NCBI GenBank assembly: GCA_018241445.1
Contig: JAFEDT010000004.1
Span: 62,001-126,000, forward strand
Reading direction: 5' to 3'
DNA from: Pseudomonadota bacterium
GTDB taxonomy: Bacteria; Pseudomonadota; Gammaproteobacteria; Steroidobacterales; Steroidobacteraceae
Length of the DNA: 64,000 nt
The notes below the pieces were generated by a model. It was not told the origin of the DNA. It ran no database searches and saw only the letters and a list, made by a program, of their open reading frames with translations. The translations under genes and the position numbers were made by a program. Below, one piece after another: positions 40,498 through 55,709 of the stretch; the first letter of the stretch is position 1, and each line of letters opens with the position of its first letter.

Positions 40498-41789
40498 GAG
40501 TGCAGCTGCCTTTCGATCCTGAGAAGAAGATTATGCAGGTCCGCCAGCGGTACTCGCGCCCCGGCCCCGGCGCGCTGGTACCAGTCGCGCAACTGCGCGA
40601 GGTCCGCGCGCCGCAGCCGCGGGTGGTTTTCGAGCACGTCCCACGCCTGTTGGGCCTGGGCAGGTCCGGGCGGGGTCTGGGGCTGCACGGCGCGAAAGAA
40701 GTGCGCGAACATCAGGCGCGCCGCGGCCGCGGGCTGCAGCACCCGGGCCAGGAACAGGCCGGTGGCGCGCACCAGTTGCCCCTCGCGCGGCACCGGGTTG
40801 CGTACCGCGGGCAGCCGCAGGCGGGTACTGCCCAGCACCCACGCCAGCCATACCGCAGCGATGACCGCGAGCGTCGCGTACAGGCGCGGATCGCGATAGA
40901 ACCGCGCGGCATCGTAGGCCAGCCCCAGTCCCTGGTGCTGGTCGTCGAACAGCACCGCACCGTCGGCCGCCACGCTGGTACTGACAATGTTGGCCAGCAG
41001 GCGCGCATTGTCCGCCTCGGCCAGCAGCCGGTTGCTGAACGGTGAGGCCAGCGCGCTCACGATGGTCGTACCCGCGCCAACATCACGCACCCACAAGGCG
41101 TCGCGCCGCGGCTCGCGCTGGTGCGCCAGCGACAGCATGAAGCCGTCCCGCGGCGCCGACACACGCCACTGCCGCGGCGGGTAATCCGAGAGCCCCTGCA
41201 CCGCGGCCACCCCGGCCAGGAAGGCGTGCGGACGGTTGGGCACCACGGTGGCGCGCTGGGGCTCCCCCAGGCGGCGGGCAGCCTGCACCAGGCGCTGCAG
41301 GTTGTCGGCGCCCCCCGTATCCCCGCGGGCAGCCGTGCGGGCAGGTGCCGTCGGGGCCTGCGGCGACACTTCCAGTTTCGTGAGCAACTGCAGGTCGCCC
41401 GCTACGGTGGCATCGGCGCGCGCCCAGCCGGGCCGGTCGGCGAGCGCGGCCAGGACCAGCAGGGTGTTGCCGCCGCGAATCCAGTCCTCCAGCGCCTTCG
41501 CTTCGCCGCTGTGCAGGGCGACAGCCGCCGGAACGGATACCACCAGAAGGTTTCCCCGCCGGGGCAGATCGCCGCGCCGCGCCAGGGAATCAAAACGCTT
41601 ACGCAGGGCGAGCACCCGCACACCCGAGCTGCGCAACCAGGCCGCAGCGCCCGCAAGTCCGCCTTCACGGATATCGACGCTCGTGGGCAGCGACTCGGGC
41701 AGCGTTGGCGCGCTGACACGCAGGAACAGCGTGGCGAACAGCAACAGCGCGCCCACTCCACACAGCAGCGCCACCCCGCGTTCACCCAT
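40494..41789 (-). CDS. DUF4350-domain membrane protein
   Basis: 431 residues. An N-terminal anchor (GVALLCGVGALLLFATLFLR), then an ABC-transporter-accessory-like (GldG/DUF4350) region: SVDIREGGLAGAAAWLRSSG and LLVVSVPAAVALHSGEAKAL. A second membrane helix (LYATLAVIAAVWLAWVLGST) comes near residue 310, followed by a cytoplasmic helical tail. It belongs to the MoxR cluster and probably forms an envelope complex with DUF58 and DUF4129 products; mechanism unknown. Confidence 0.88.
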   Translation of the reverse strand: MGERGVALLCGVGALLLFATLFLRVSAPTLPESLPTSVDIREGGLAGAAAWLRSSGVRVLALRKRFDSLARRGDLPRRGNLLVVSVPAAVALHSGEAKALEDWIRGGNTLLVLAALADRPGWARADATVAGDLQLLTKLEVSPQAPTAPARTAARGDTGGADNLQRLVQAARRLGEPQRATVVPNRPHAFLAGVAAVQGLSDYPPRQWRVSAPRDGFMLSLAHQREPRRDALWVRDVGAGTTIVSALASPFSNRLLAEADNARLLANIVSTSVAADGAVLFDDQHQGLGLAYDAARFYRDPRLYATLAVIAAVWLAWVLGSTRLRLPAVRNPVPREGQLVRATGLFLARVLQPAAAARLMFAHFFRAVQPQTPPGPAQAQQAWDVLENHPRLRRADLAQLRDWYQRAGAGARVPLADLHNLLLRIERQLHS

Positions 41790-42771
41790 GATCCACCGTG
41801 GCGGGGCTGTACAGTGAGGCCAGCAGCTCGCGGCCCTGCCCGATCGCTTCCGCGATGCGCTGTGCCGGCACGGGCCGGTCCGAGAAGCGCAGCTGTTCGC
41901 TCACCTGCGCCAGGCGCTCCAGCCGTTCGCGGTCCGCAGCTTGCGCCAGCCGCGCCCGCCGCACCAGCTGGCGAGCCGTGAAGGCTCGCGCGGGAGGCAG
42001 GCGCTCCTGTTCCACCAGCCGCTGCGCAACCTGCTCCAGCAGCAGGGCCGGACGCTGCTCCGGCAAAGCGGTATCAGGATCCGGCGCGTCACGGGGTGCG
42101 GCGCCCTCAGCCGTGTGCGCGGCGCGCCGCGGCCTGCGGCGGCGCAGTACGCCGGCCACGCGCAGTTCATTCACGAGCACGCTCACCGCGAGGATTATCA
42201 GCGACGCCACCACGCCCCACACTGTCAGGTGCAGTGCGCGCTGCGAGATCGAGGCCCCGCTGAACCAGCGCTGCCACCAGGGCAGCGCCGGCTGTTCACC
42301 GTCCGTGGCCAGCCCGCGCAGCCATCGCCACAGGCGCTCCCACCAGCCCTGCGGTCTTGCGTGTGAATGCAGGGCTGCGAGCGCGGCACGCACCCGCTCC
42401 ACCGGCGGCGCCTCCCGCAGCGGGGTCCGCGCACCCTCACGCACCAGCAGCGAGTCCAGCTGCTTCAGGCCGGCGGCGCTCAGATTGCCGTCAGATTCAT
42501 TCCAGTCGGACGGCAGCCAGGGGGCAAAGGGGGCGTCGATGAGTGTCGGCGCCAGGCCTGGACAGCGGGCGTTGATGCGGGCGTAGTCGGTATCGACCGC
42601 GGGATCCAGTTGTCGCAAGCAGGCATCCACCGCCTGGCGCGCGCTGCGCAGCGAGGCCGCGGCCGGATCGGGGCCCGTCCTTGCCGGCGCGGGCGGCGCG
42701 AAGCCGCAGCCCATCGCGGCAGCCAGCAGCAGCAGCGACGCCGGCCGCCGGCGGGCCTGGCGGTGGACCAT
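41782..42771 (-). CDS. DUF4129-domain membrane protein
   Basis: 329 residues. Signal peptide (ASLLLLAAAMGCGFAPPAPA), a periplasmic helical region, one central membrane helix (TVWGVVASLIILAVSVLVNE), and a cytoplasmic C-terminal DUF4129 domain with a basic linker first. It overlaps the DUF4350 gene by 8 bp. DUF4129 is found next to MoxR/DUF58 and also near transglutaminase-like genes; here it completes the cluster. Confidence 0.85.
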   Translation of the reverse strand: MVHRQARRRPASLLLLAAAMGCGFAPPAPARTGPDPAAASLRSARQAVDACLRQLDPAVDTDYARINARCPGLAPTLIDAPFAPWLPSDWNESDGNLSAAGLKQLDSLLVREGARTPLREAPPVERVRAALAALHSHARPQGWWERLWRWLRGLATDGEQPALPWWQRWFSGASISQRALHLTVWGVVASLIILAVSVLVNELRVAGVLRRRRPRRAAHTAEGAAPRDAPDPDTALPEQRPALLLEQVAQRLVEQERLPPARAFTARQLVRRARLAQAADRERLERLAQVSEQLRFSDRPVPAQRIAEAIGQGRELLASLYSPATVDHG

Positions 42772-42774
42772 AGC

Positions 42775-43611
42775 CTAAGCCGGCGTCGCGATGCGCCGGG
42801 CGAGGTCGGCGCCTTCCTTGCGCACCGTCAGGTCGCCGTAGATCGCGAGACCCAGCGCCGTGTAGAACGGCAGGATGACAGCCCCGACGAACAGCGATAC
42901 GACCGAGCTGACCGCGACCGCCACGGCGACATCGCCGCGCGCCAGCACGACCGCGACAATGCCGGCAACACCGCCCGTCACCAGGTACATCACGAGGATG
43001 ATGACGAGGGCGACGCTGTAGACCAGGCTCAGGCGCCAATAGCTGCCGGAGGTGAGATCCATGCTGCGCCGCAGGGAGGCGAAAATGCCGGTTCCTGCCA
43101 CCACCATTTCGGTCAGCGTGCATGACAGCGCGATGGCGAGCCAGGCCAGCAGCACCAGCGCCGCGATGACCAGCCCGAGGGTGACGCCGCGCCCGGCGTT
43201 TGCCCTCACGATCGCCACGGCAACCATGCCGAACGCCACGCTGAACAGCAATCCCAGTCCGATGGCCCGCAAGGCGGGTGTCAGGCTCGCCCGCAGTTCA
43301 CCGCCCGGCACGCCGCCGGTCGCGATGCGGTATTGCCGCAGGAGCAGCGCGCAGATGAACAGGACGCTCGCGAAAGTGCAGCCCAGGTACAGCAGCCAGA
43401 AGACCGGGTCGCGCAACTTCTCCATGGCCTCCGCCATGCCGTAGCGGTGCGGGCCGGGCAGGCGGTACAGGCTCACAAGCGTGCTGGCGAGCGCGGCCAG
43501 TCCTGCGAACAGCAGGCTCTTCACCCAGCTGGCGCGGTAGATGCGGAATCCCAGGTCCAGCAGCTCACTGACAGACTGCGGGCGGTCCGGCGGGTAAAGT
43601 GCGCTGTTCAT
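42775..43611 (-). CDS. Polytopic membrane protein heading the MoxR cluster
   Basis: 278 residues from the ATG at 43611; further upstream the frame only shadows prmC. A cytoplasmic start (MNSALYPPDRPQSVSELLDL, then GFRIYRASWVKS) is followed by six membrane helices, e.g. SLLFAGLAALASTLVSLY and VIAALVLLAWLAIALSCTLT. This layout resembles the DUF975/glycerophosphodiesterase-membrane-like proteins found at such loci. Function unknown. Its start codon overlaps that of prmC on the other strand. Confidence 0.8.
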   Translation of the reverse strand: MNSALYPPDRPQSVSELLDLGFRIYRASWVKSLLFAGLAALASTLVSLYRLPGPHRYGMAEAMEKLRDPVFWLLYLGCTFASVLFICALLLRQYRIATGGVPGGELRASLTPALRAIGLGLLFSVAFGMVAVAIVRANAGRGVTLGLVIAALVLLAWLAIALSCTLTEMVVAGTGIFASLRRSMDLTSGSYWRLSLVYSVALVIILVMYLVTGGVAGIVAVVLARGDVAVAVAVSSVVSLFVGAVILPFYTALGLAIYGDLTVRKEGADLARRIATPA

Positions 43612-44503
43612 GCACTCTATATTAGCTCCATTCACCGGCGCCAACGCCCTCGCCGCCGGCGCCGCGGCCCTGCACGCCGCGGCCGCACAGCACGCCGCCA
43701 CGGCGCCACACGTCGCCGCCGCACCGTCGGCCGGGGCTGTGATGCTGGACGCCGAGGTCCTGTTGTCGCATGTGCTGCGCGTGCCGCGCGCGCGCCTGAA
43801 GTCCCACCCCGAAATGCCGGTGTCCACGCAGGCGCGCGAGCAGTACCTGGCCCTGATCGCCCGCCGCGCGGCAGGGGTGCCGCTGGCCTACCTGACGGGC
43901 GTGCGCGAGTTCTGGTCGCTGACACTGCAGGTGAGCGAGGCGGTGCTGGTGCCGCGGCCGGAGACCGAACTGCTGGTGGAGCGCGCGCTCACCCTCGGCC
44001 CGCAAGGCCCCGCGTGGGTCGCGGACCTCGGCACCGGTTCGGGCGCCATCGCACTGGCGCTGGCGCGCGAACGCCCCCAGTGGAAGCTGATCGCCACTGA
44101 CATCTCCCCGGCCGCGCTACAGGTCGCCCGCGACAATGCCGCGCGGCTCAACATCGGCAACGTCGAGTTCCGCGCCGGGGACTGGTTCGGGGTCCTGGGC
44201 GTGCGCGAGCTTCAGCTCCTGGTCAGCAATCCACCCTACGTCGCCGCTGACGATCCGGCGCTTGGCGCTCTTGCGCATGAGCCGATCCTGGCCCTGACCG
44301 CAGGCCCGGATGGCATGGACAGCCTGCGCGCCCTGGCGCGCGGCGCGCGGGAACACCTGGCGCCGCAGGGCTGGCTGCTGCTGGAGCATGGCGCCGGCCA
44401 GGGTGCCGCCGTGCGCGCCGAGCTTGTCCGCGCCGGCCTGCGTTCGGTACGCTCACGCCGCGACCTGGCCGGCCACGAACGCATGACGGAAGGACAAAGA
44501 TGA
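43610..44503 (+). CDS. prmC: Release factor glutamine methyltransferase
   Basis: 297 residues. It methylates the GGQ glutamine of RF1/RF2 using SAM. The C-terminal catalytic domain shows VADLGTGSGAIALALARERP (SAM site), TDISPAALQVARDNAARLNI and the NPPY motif in LLVSNPPYVAADDPAL. The N-terminal helical domain with DAEVLLSHVLRVPRARL is preceded by an unusually long Ala-rich stretch of about 40 residues. It is separated from prfA by the MoxR cluster. The 4-bp overlap with the next gene suggests coupling. Confidence 0.95.
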   Translation: MHSILAPFTGANALAAGAAALHAAAAQHAATAPHVAAAPSAGAVMLDAEVLLSHVLRVPRARLKSHPEMPVSTQAREQYLALIARRAAGVPLAYLTGVREFWSLTLQVSEAVLVPRPETELLVERALTLGPQGPAWVADLGTGSGAIALALARERPQWKLIATDISPAALQVARDNAARLNIGNVEFRAGDWFGVLGVRELQLLVSNPPYVAADDPALGALAHEPILALTAGPDGMDSLRALARGAREHLAPQGWLLLEHGAGQGAAVRAELVRAGLRSVRSRRDLAGHERMTEGQR

Positions 44504-44991
44504 TCAGGTTCGAGACATCACACGGGGATTTCACGGTGGAATTGTTCGAGAAGGAGGCGCCGGTCACGGTGGAGAACTTCCTGCGCTACCTCGACGACGG
44601 TCACTTCGACGGCACCGTCTTTCACCGCATCGTGCCCGGCTTCGTGATCCAGGGCGGAGGCCTGACCGCGGACTTCTCCAGCAAGAAGACCCGCGCGCCG
44701 ATCGCCAACGAGGCGAAGAACGGGCTGAAGAACCACCGCGGCAGCCTGTCGATGGCGCGCACCAGCGACATCAACAGCGCGACCTCGCAGTTCTTCGTCA
44801 ACCTCAAGGACAACGCCTTCCTCGACCACAGTTCGCGCGACTACGGCTACGCGGTGTTCGGCCGGGTGGTCAACGGCATGGACGTCATCGACCGCATCGC
44901 CGCCGTGAAAACCGGCACCCGCCGCGGCTACCAGGACGCGCCCATGGAGGACGTCGTGGTGGTATCGGCGCGGCGCGTCCAGCCGCAATAA
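44500..44991 (+). CDS. ppiB: Cyclophilin-type peptidyl-prolyl isomerase (PpiB-like)
   Basis: 163 residues, no signal peptide, so cytoplasmic. MIRFETSHGDFTVELFEKEA, FDGTVFHRIVPGFVIQGGG (catalytic Phe-His-Arg), SMARTSDINSATSQFFVNLK and YAVFGRVVNGMDVID cover the cyclophilin fold; the length equals E. coli PpiB. It speeds proline cis-trans isomerisation during folding. Starts in the prmC stop (ATGA). Confidence 0.95.
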   Translation: MIRFETSHGDFTVELFEKEAPVTVENFLRYLDDGHFDGTVFHRIVPGFVIQGGGLTADFSSKKTRAPIANEAKNGLKNHRGSLSMARTSDINSATSQFFVNLKDNAFLDHSSRDYGYAVFGRVVNGMDVIDRIAAVKTGTRRGYQDAPMEDVVVVSARRVQPQ

Positions 44992-45008
44992 GGGGCACGC
45001 TTAAGGCT

Positions 45009-45797
45009 GTGCGGCGCGGCAGGCGCGCGCGGGACGACCAGCCGGCCGCACGCAGCGTGCAGCGCCGGCGCGGTTTCACCCGCAGGCTGCTGCGCTGGTG
45101 CGCGGCCGTGCTCGCCGTCGCAGGTGTCCTGAGTTTCGTGTGCGTCGGCTTGCTGCGCTGGCTGCACCCGCTGACCAGCGCCTTCATGGTGGAGGCGGCC
45201 GTGCAGGCCTGGATGCGGCAGGATCACGCCTATTACACCGACTACCGCTGGGTCAGCCTGGAGCAGATCTCCCCGCATGCCGCCATCGCGGTGATCGCCT
45301 CCGAGGACCAGCAGTTTCCCTTCCATGCGGGCTTTGACTTCGATTCCATCCGCGCGGCGGTGCGCGCCAGCGAGCGCGGCCGGCACCTGCGCGGCGCCAG
45401 CACCATCTCCCAGCAGGTGGCCAAGAACCTGTTCCTGTGGAACGGGCACAGCTTCGTGCGCAAGGGGCTGGAAGCCTGGTTCACGGTGTTGATCGAGGCG
45501 CTGTGGCCCAAGGAGCGGATCCTGGAGATGTACCTGAACATCGCGCAGTTCGGCGACGGCACCTACGGCGTGCAGGCCGCCGCCCAACGCTTCTGGCACC
45601 GGAACGCGCGCAGCCTCAGCTCGTCGCAGTCCGCGCTGCTGGCGGCGGTGCTGCCCAACCCGCTGCGCATGCGCGCCGACCGGCCGTCGCACTACGTGCT
45701 CGCCAGGCGCGACTGGATCCTGTCGCAGATGCGCAGCCTCGGCGGGTCCGCCTACCTGTCGACGCTGGAGAAGGAGCGCCGCGGCGAGCAGCGCTGA
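45009..45797 (+). CDS. mtgA: Monofunctional biosynthetic peptidoglycan transglycosylase
   Basis: 262 residues from a GTG at 45009. A basic N-terminus, one membrane anchor (AAVLAVAGVLSFVCVGLLRW), then the GT51 glycosyltransferase domain: IAVIASEDQQFPFHAGFDFD (the catalytic Glu in SEDQ), LRGASTISQQVAKNLFLW and ERILEMYLNIAQFG. It polymerises lipid II glycan strands without a transpeptidase domain. It ends convergent with metH. Confidence 0.95.
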   Translation: MRRGRRARDDQPAARSVQRRRGFTRRLLRWCAAVLAVAGVLSFVCVGLLRWLHPLTSAFMVEAAVQAWMRQDHAYYTDYRWVSLEQISPHAAIAVIASEDQQFPFHAGFDFDSIRAAVRASERGRHLRGASTISQQVAKNLFLWNGHSFVRKGLEAWFTVLIEALWPKERILEMYLNIAQFGDGTYGVQAAAQRFWHRNARSLSSSQSALLAAVLPNPLRMRADRPSHYVLARRDWILSQMRSLGGSAYLSTLEKERRGEQR

Positions 45798-45820
45798 AGC
45801 ACGAGCGCGCGCGGTATGGC

Positions 45821-45835
45821 GGCACGGCCCGTGCC
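45821..45835. terminator. Hairpin between convergent mtgA and metH
   Basis: GGCACGGCCCGTGCC is an inverted repeat (GGCAC/GTGCC plus inner pairs) between the two stop codons. No T-run; it could act as a bidirectional or Rho-assisted end. Confidence 0.35.
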
Positions 45836-45854
45836 TGTCAGCGCGGGGGCCGCC

Positions 45855-50584
<4,730 letters not shown>

Positions 50585-51514
50585 TCAGGACGCCTCTGCG
50601 GTGCGCGTGGCGGGCGCGGATGCCGCCACGGCGAAGGCCGCCAGAACGTGCTGTCCGTCGGCCTCGATCGGGCTGAGCTTCATGCAGGTGAATCGAGCCT
50701 CGCCCAGCAGGCGCCGCAGTCGTGCCAGCGGATGCTCGACCACGCGCGCGCGTGGCGCCTCCAGCGCGTCGTAGCGACTGAAGACCGCGATGCTTCCTGA
50801 CGGGCCGAGCAGGCGGCGCGCCGCACCCAGCAGCCGCTCCAGGCGAGCCGCGTCGGCCTGCGGCAGATCAAGCACAACAAGATCCACAGGCCCCGCGGGC
50901 CCCAGGGCTGCCGGATCGAGAGCCGTCGCCGCAGCCCCCTCCAGTACCCTGCAACGCAAACCGGCCGTGCGCGCCTGCGCGCGGGCCGCCTGCGCCGCGC
51001 GCCGCGAGTGTGCGACTGCGATACAGGCGTCCGTGGCCCCCGCCGCTGCCGTGAGCAGTTCCGGGTGGGCTACGCCTGCCAGCACGGTACCGGACGTGGC
51101 ACCGCGCGGCATCATCTCCGCAAGGAATCCCGCGAGGGCACGGCCAAGCCGCGAAGGACCCGCCGCGCCGGCGCCCTGCTGTACCCGCGCAAGCTCCGCC
51201 GCCTGTCGGTCCGTCAACAGCACCGGATCCTGCCGATCCAGCTGCGCCAGCAACCCGCGCACGAAGGCTGTGGGGGCGGGGCCGGGGGCAACGTGATAGT
51301 GCACCCACTGACCCTGACGGACCCGCTCGATAAGGCCGGCCTCGCCAAGGATCTTCAGGTGACGGCTGACCCGCGGCTCACTCTGCCCCACCGCTTGGGC
51401 GAGGTCGGAGACCGAAAGCTCGCCCGCCATGCACAGTGCCAGCAATCGCAGCCGACTGGCCTCGCCCGCGGCGCGCAACCACTTCAGCAGGGCCTGGGGG
51501 TCGATTCCTGGCAT
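50585..51514 (-). CDS. ArsR-type regulator fused to a SAM-methyltransferase-like domain (SahR-like)
   Basis: 309 residues from the ATG at 51514 (a GTG at 51529 is possible; no ribosome-binding site for either, so maybe leaderless). Residues 1-95 are an ArsR winged helix (EASRLRLLALCMAGELSVSD, then LAQAVGQSEPRVSRHLKILG). The rest is a class-I methyltransferase-like fold with VDLVVLDLPQADA, in which the usual glycine loop is degenerate (VLAGVAHPEL), so it may bind SAM or SAH rather than methylate. Fusions like this sit before metF/metH and are linked to control by S-adenosylhomocysteine; the ligand is inferred. Confidence 0.85.
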   Translation of the reverse strand: MPGIDPQALLKWLRAAGEASRLRLLALCMAGELSVSDLAQAVGQSEPRVSRHLKILGEAGLIERVRQGQWVHYHVAPGPAPTAFVRGLLAQLDRQDPVLLTDRQAAELARVQQGAGAAGPSRLGRALAGFLAEMMPRGATSGTVLAGVAHPELLTAAAGATDACIAVAHSRRAAQAARAQARTAGLRCRVLEGAAATALDPAALGPAGPVDLVVLDLPQADAARLERLLGAARRLLGPSGSIAVFSRYDALEAPRARVVEHPLARLRRLLGEARFTCMKLSPIEADGQHVLAAFAVAASAPATRTAEAS

Positions 51515-51837
51515 TTTTGAATATTGCACATATCTTTAATTATTTAGCAAGGATATTTCACCCAGCGCCCACCCAACCTCTGTCCCGAGATCCTTTGCTA
51601 ATTGCCCCAGGAACCCGCGGCCCCCGAGGCATGCGGGAACTTCGGGGTCTCGCGGCCTGGAGCGCCCAGCCGGGGTGCTGCTACGGCGCTTTGTACCCGG
51701 GTGTGAACAAGTAGGAACAAGTAGGAAGGAGTATGAGCAAGTAGGATTTCCTACTACCGGCCGCCATTGGAGCTACCGAAGGATGTAACGCATGCGCCGG
51801 GGGCCGCCTCCCCGGGGGCGTGCGCCTGCACCACCCT
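51515..51837. other. Intergenic region between hslO and the ArsR-fusion gene
   Basis: About 320 bp without a convincing gene. Near the regulator the sequence is AT-rich (AATAATTAAAGATATG then TGCAATATTC, minus strand), the likely promoter and operator. Further left is a 10-bp tandem repeat (51705-51744) followed by a small hairpin. The remainder is GC-rich; CCGGGGG/CCCCGGGG stretches near 51,800 could form an end structure for hslO. Confidence 0.6.
51705..51754. repeat. Four tandem 10-bp units plus inverted end
   Basis: Units read GAACAAGTAG, GAACAAGTAG, GAAGGAGTAT and GAGCAAGTAG. The last GTAGGA is answered by TCCTAC two bases later. The 10-bp period puts each unit on the same face of the helix, as binding-site arrays often are. 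Confidence 0.6.
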
Positions 51838-52773
51838 CTAGTGAATGACGCCGGGCGACCCGCCCTCCGGCCCGGCGAACAGCGCCTCCACATCCCCCGC
51901 ATCAAAACGGTATGGGCGTTGGCAGAACTCGCAGGTGACAGTCACCGCACCCTGCTCGCGCAGAACGTCCCGCACCTCGTCACTACCGAGGGCCCGCAGC
52001 AGGCCAGCCACGCGACCCTGGCTGCATCGGCATTCGAAATTCACGGCCGTCCCCCGAAACAAGCGCAGATCCCGGCCTGGAAACACCTGAGTTACCACCT
52101 GTTCTGCCGAACATCGCAGCAGATCGGCACCCGTTACCGCCCCGATATTGCGCTCGGCCTGCTCCCAGGCTTCTCCGGTCTGGGTAGCGACCTCTGAACC
52201 GCCCCGGTGGCCGCCCTCCTCCGGGACTCTCTGGATCAGTAGCCCGCCAGCCACCCCGTCGTCGGCAGCCAGGAGCACGCGGGTCGGCAACTGTTCGGAA
52301 GTGGCGAAGTAGGCCTCGAGCGATTCCCCCAGGGAGGCGCCAGTCAGCGGCACGACACCCTGGTAACGCATGCTGCGCTCCTCCGCCTCCACGGTGACGG
52401 CGATTCGTCCCTCGGTACCGACAAGGCGCCGGAACAAGGCCCCGCGGCGCGCGGTATCGGGATCACCGAGGCCGTGGTCATAGCGCGCCACGGCCCGCAG
52501 TCTGAAGTCGTGGGTGCATTGCGCGACCAGCAGACCCACGCTGCCGTTACCCTGGAGCTGGAATGTCAGGGTGCCGCGGAATTTCAGGGTTGCCGCCAGG
52601 AGCACCGCGGCTGCGACCGCTTCTCCCAGCAGCTCGCTCACCACGCCGGGGTAATGGGCGTGCGCACGCACTTCCTCCCACGAACGTGTCAGGCGCACCC
52701 AGTGGCCACGCACCGGCTGCTTCTCCACCATGAAACGGCGCACGCAGTCCGCGCCTGCGACCGGGCGGCTCAA
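51838..52773 (-). CDS. hslO: Redox-activated chaperone Hsp33
   Basis: 311 residues. The N-terminal holdase domain includes HAHYPGVVSELLGEAVAAAV and LTFQLQGNGSVGLLVAQCTH. The C-terminal redox switch has the four zinc cysteines as FECRCSQGRV (C-x-C) and VTCEFCQRPYRFD (C-x2-C). Oxidation releases zinc and activates chaperone function. It follows gatB by 12 bp and ends its operon. Confidence 0.95.
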   Translation of the reverse strand: MSRPVAGADCVRRFMVEKQPVRGHWVRLTRSWEEVRAHAHYPGVVSELLGEAVAAAVLLAATLKFRGTLTFQLQGNGSVGLLVAQCTHDFRLRAVARYDHGLGDPDTARRGALFRRLVGTEGRIAVTVEAEERSMRYQGVVPLTGASLGESLEAYFATSEQLPTRVLLAADDGVAGGLLIQRVPEEGGHRGGSEVATQTGEAWEQAERNIGAVTGADLLRCSAEQVVTQVFPGRDLRLFRGTAVNFECRCSQGRVAGLLRALGSDEVRDVLREQGAVTVTCEFCQRPYRFDAGDVEALFAGPEGGSPGVIH

Positions 52774-52785
52774 GGCCCGCGCCCC

Positions 52786-54242
<1,457 letters not shown>

Positions 54243-54246
<4 letters not shown>

Positions 54247-55706
54247 GCCCAGCCCTCCGGCACCCGCCGGTGCCAGTCGGTCACCTGCTGCAGGGCGTGC
54301 GCCACCGACAGCACCCGCGCTTCCGCGAAATGCGGGCCGACGATCTGCAGGCCCACCGGCAGGCCGCGCACCAAGCCGCACGGCACCGAGATGGCCGGCA
54401 GGCCGGCGAGGTTGGCGCCGATGGTGTAGATGTCGTTCAGGTACATGGTGATGGGATCGGCTGTCTTGGCGCCGAGCGCGAAGGCCGGCGTCGGCGTGGT
54501 CGGCCCGATCAGCACGTCGACTTGCTGGAAGGCGCGCACGAAGTCCGCGTTGATCAGCGCGCGCACGCGTTGCGCCTTCAGATAGTAGGCGTCGTAGTAG
54601 CCCGCTGAGAGCACGTAGGTGCCGGTCATGATCCGGCGCTTGACCTCTGCCCCGAAACCCTCGCCGCGCGAGCGGCAGTACAGGTCCATGAGATCGCGCG
54701 GCTTATCGCAGCGATGGCCGAAACGCACCCCGTCGAAGCGGGCCAGGTTCGAGGAGCACTCCGCCGGCGCCACCACGTAGTACACCGGTACCGACAGTGG
54801 CAGGTTGGGCAGACTGACCTCGGTCAGCTTCGCCCCGAGACCCTCGTAGACGCGCAGCGCGTCGCGCACCCGCTGCTCGTTGTCGGCGTCCAGGCCCTTG
54901 TCGAAGAACTCCTTCAGCAGGCCGACCTTGAGGCCGGTAAGCGGCTGGCGCAGCTGCGCCTGGTAGTCGGGGACCGGCGTGTCGACGCTGGTGGAGTCAC
55001 GCGGATCGAAGCCCGCCATCTCGCCCAGCATCAGCGCGGCATCCGCGGCGCTTACCGTCAGAACACCACCCTGGTCCAGGCTGGAGGCGAAGGCGACCAT
55101 GCCGTAGCGCGACACCCGCCCGTAGGTGGGCTTCAGTCCCGTGATGCCACACAGGGCGGCCGGCTGGCGGATCGAACCGCCGGTGTCGGTCGCGGTTGCG
55201 CCCGGCACCAGCCGAGCCGCCACTGCCGCGGCCGAACCGCCGGAGGAGCCGCCGGGTACCAGCTTCGGGTCCCAGGGATTGCGCACCGGGCCGTAGTAGC
55301 TGGTCTCGTTGGAGGAACCCATCGCGAACTCGTCCATGTTCGTCTTGCCGACCATGACCGCCCCGGCTGCCTGCAGCTTCTGCACCACCGTGGCGTCATA
55401 GGGAGAGACGAAATTTTCCAGCATGCGCGAGCCGCAGGTGGTCCGCACACCCTGGGTACAGAAGATGTCCTTGTGGGCGATCGGTATGCCGGCAAGCGCG
55501 CCGCCACGACCGGCCGCCAGCGCCGCATCGGCGGCACGCGCCTGGGCGAGCGCCTGCTCACGCGTCACTGAAATGAAAGCGTTCAGCTCCCCCTGAGCCC
55601 GCTCGATGCGCGCCAGGTGGGCTTCAGTCACCTCGACACTGGAGAAGCGGCGGGCCTTCAGCCCCGCCGCCAGTTCGACGAGGCCCATGCCGTGCAGTTC
55701 GCTCAT
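54243..55706 (-). CDS. gatA: Asp-tRNA(Asn)/Glu-tRNA(Gln) amidotransferase subunit A
   Basis: 487 residues. Amidase-signature family: catalytic Lys in [20 protein letters not shown], the Ser-rich core [20 protein letters not shown] and the nucleophile Ser in [16 protein letters not shown]. It releases ammonia from glutamine for GatB. It lies three bases after gatC and overlaps gatB. Confidence 0.97.
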
Positions 55707-55709
55707 GGG

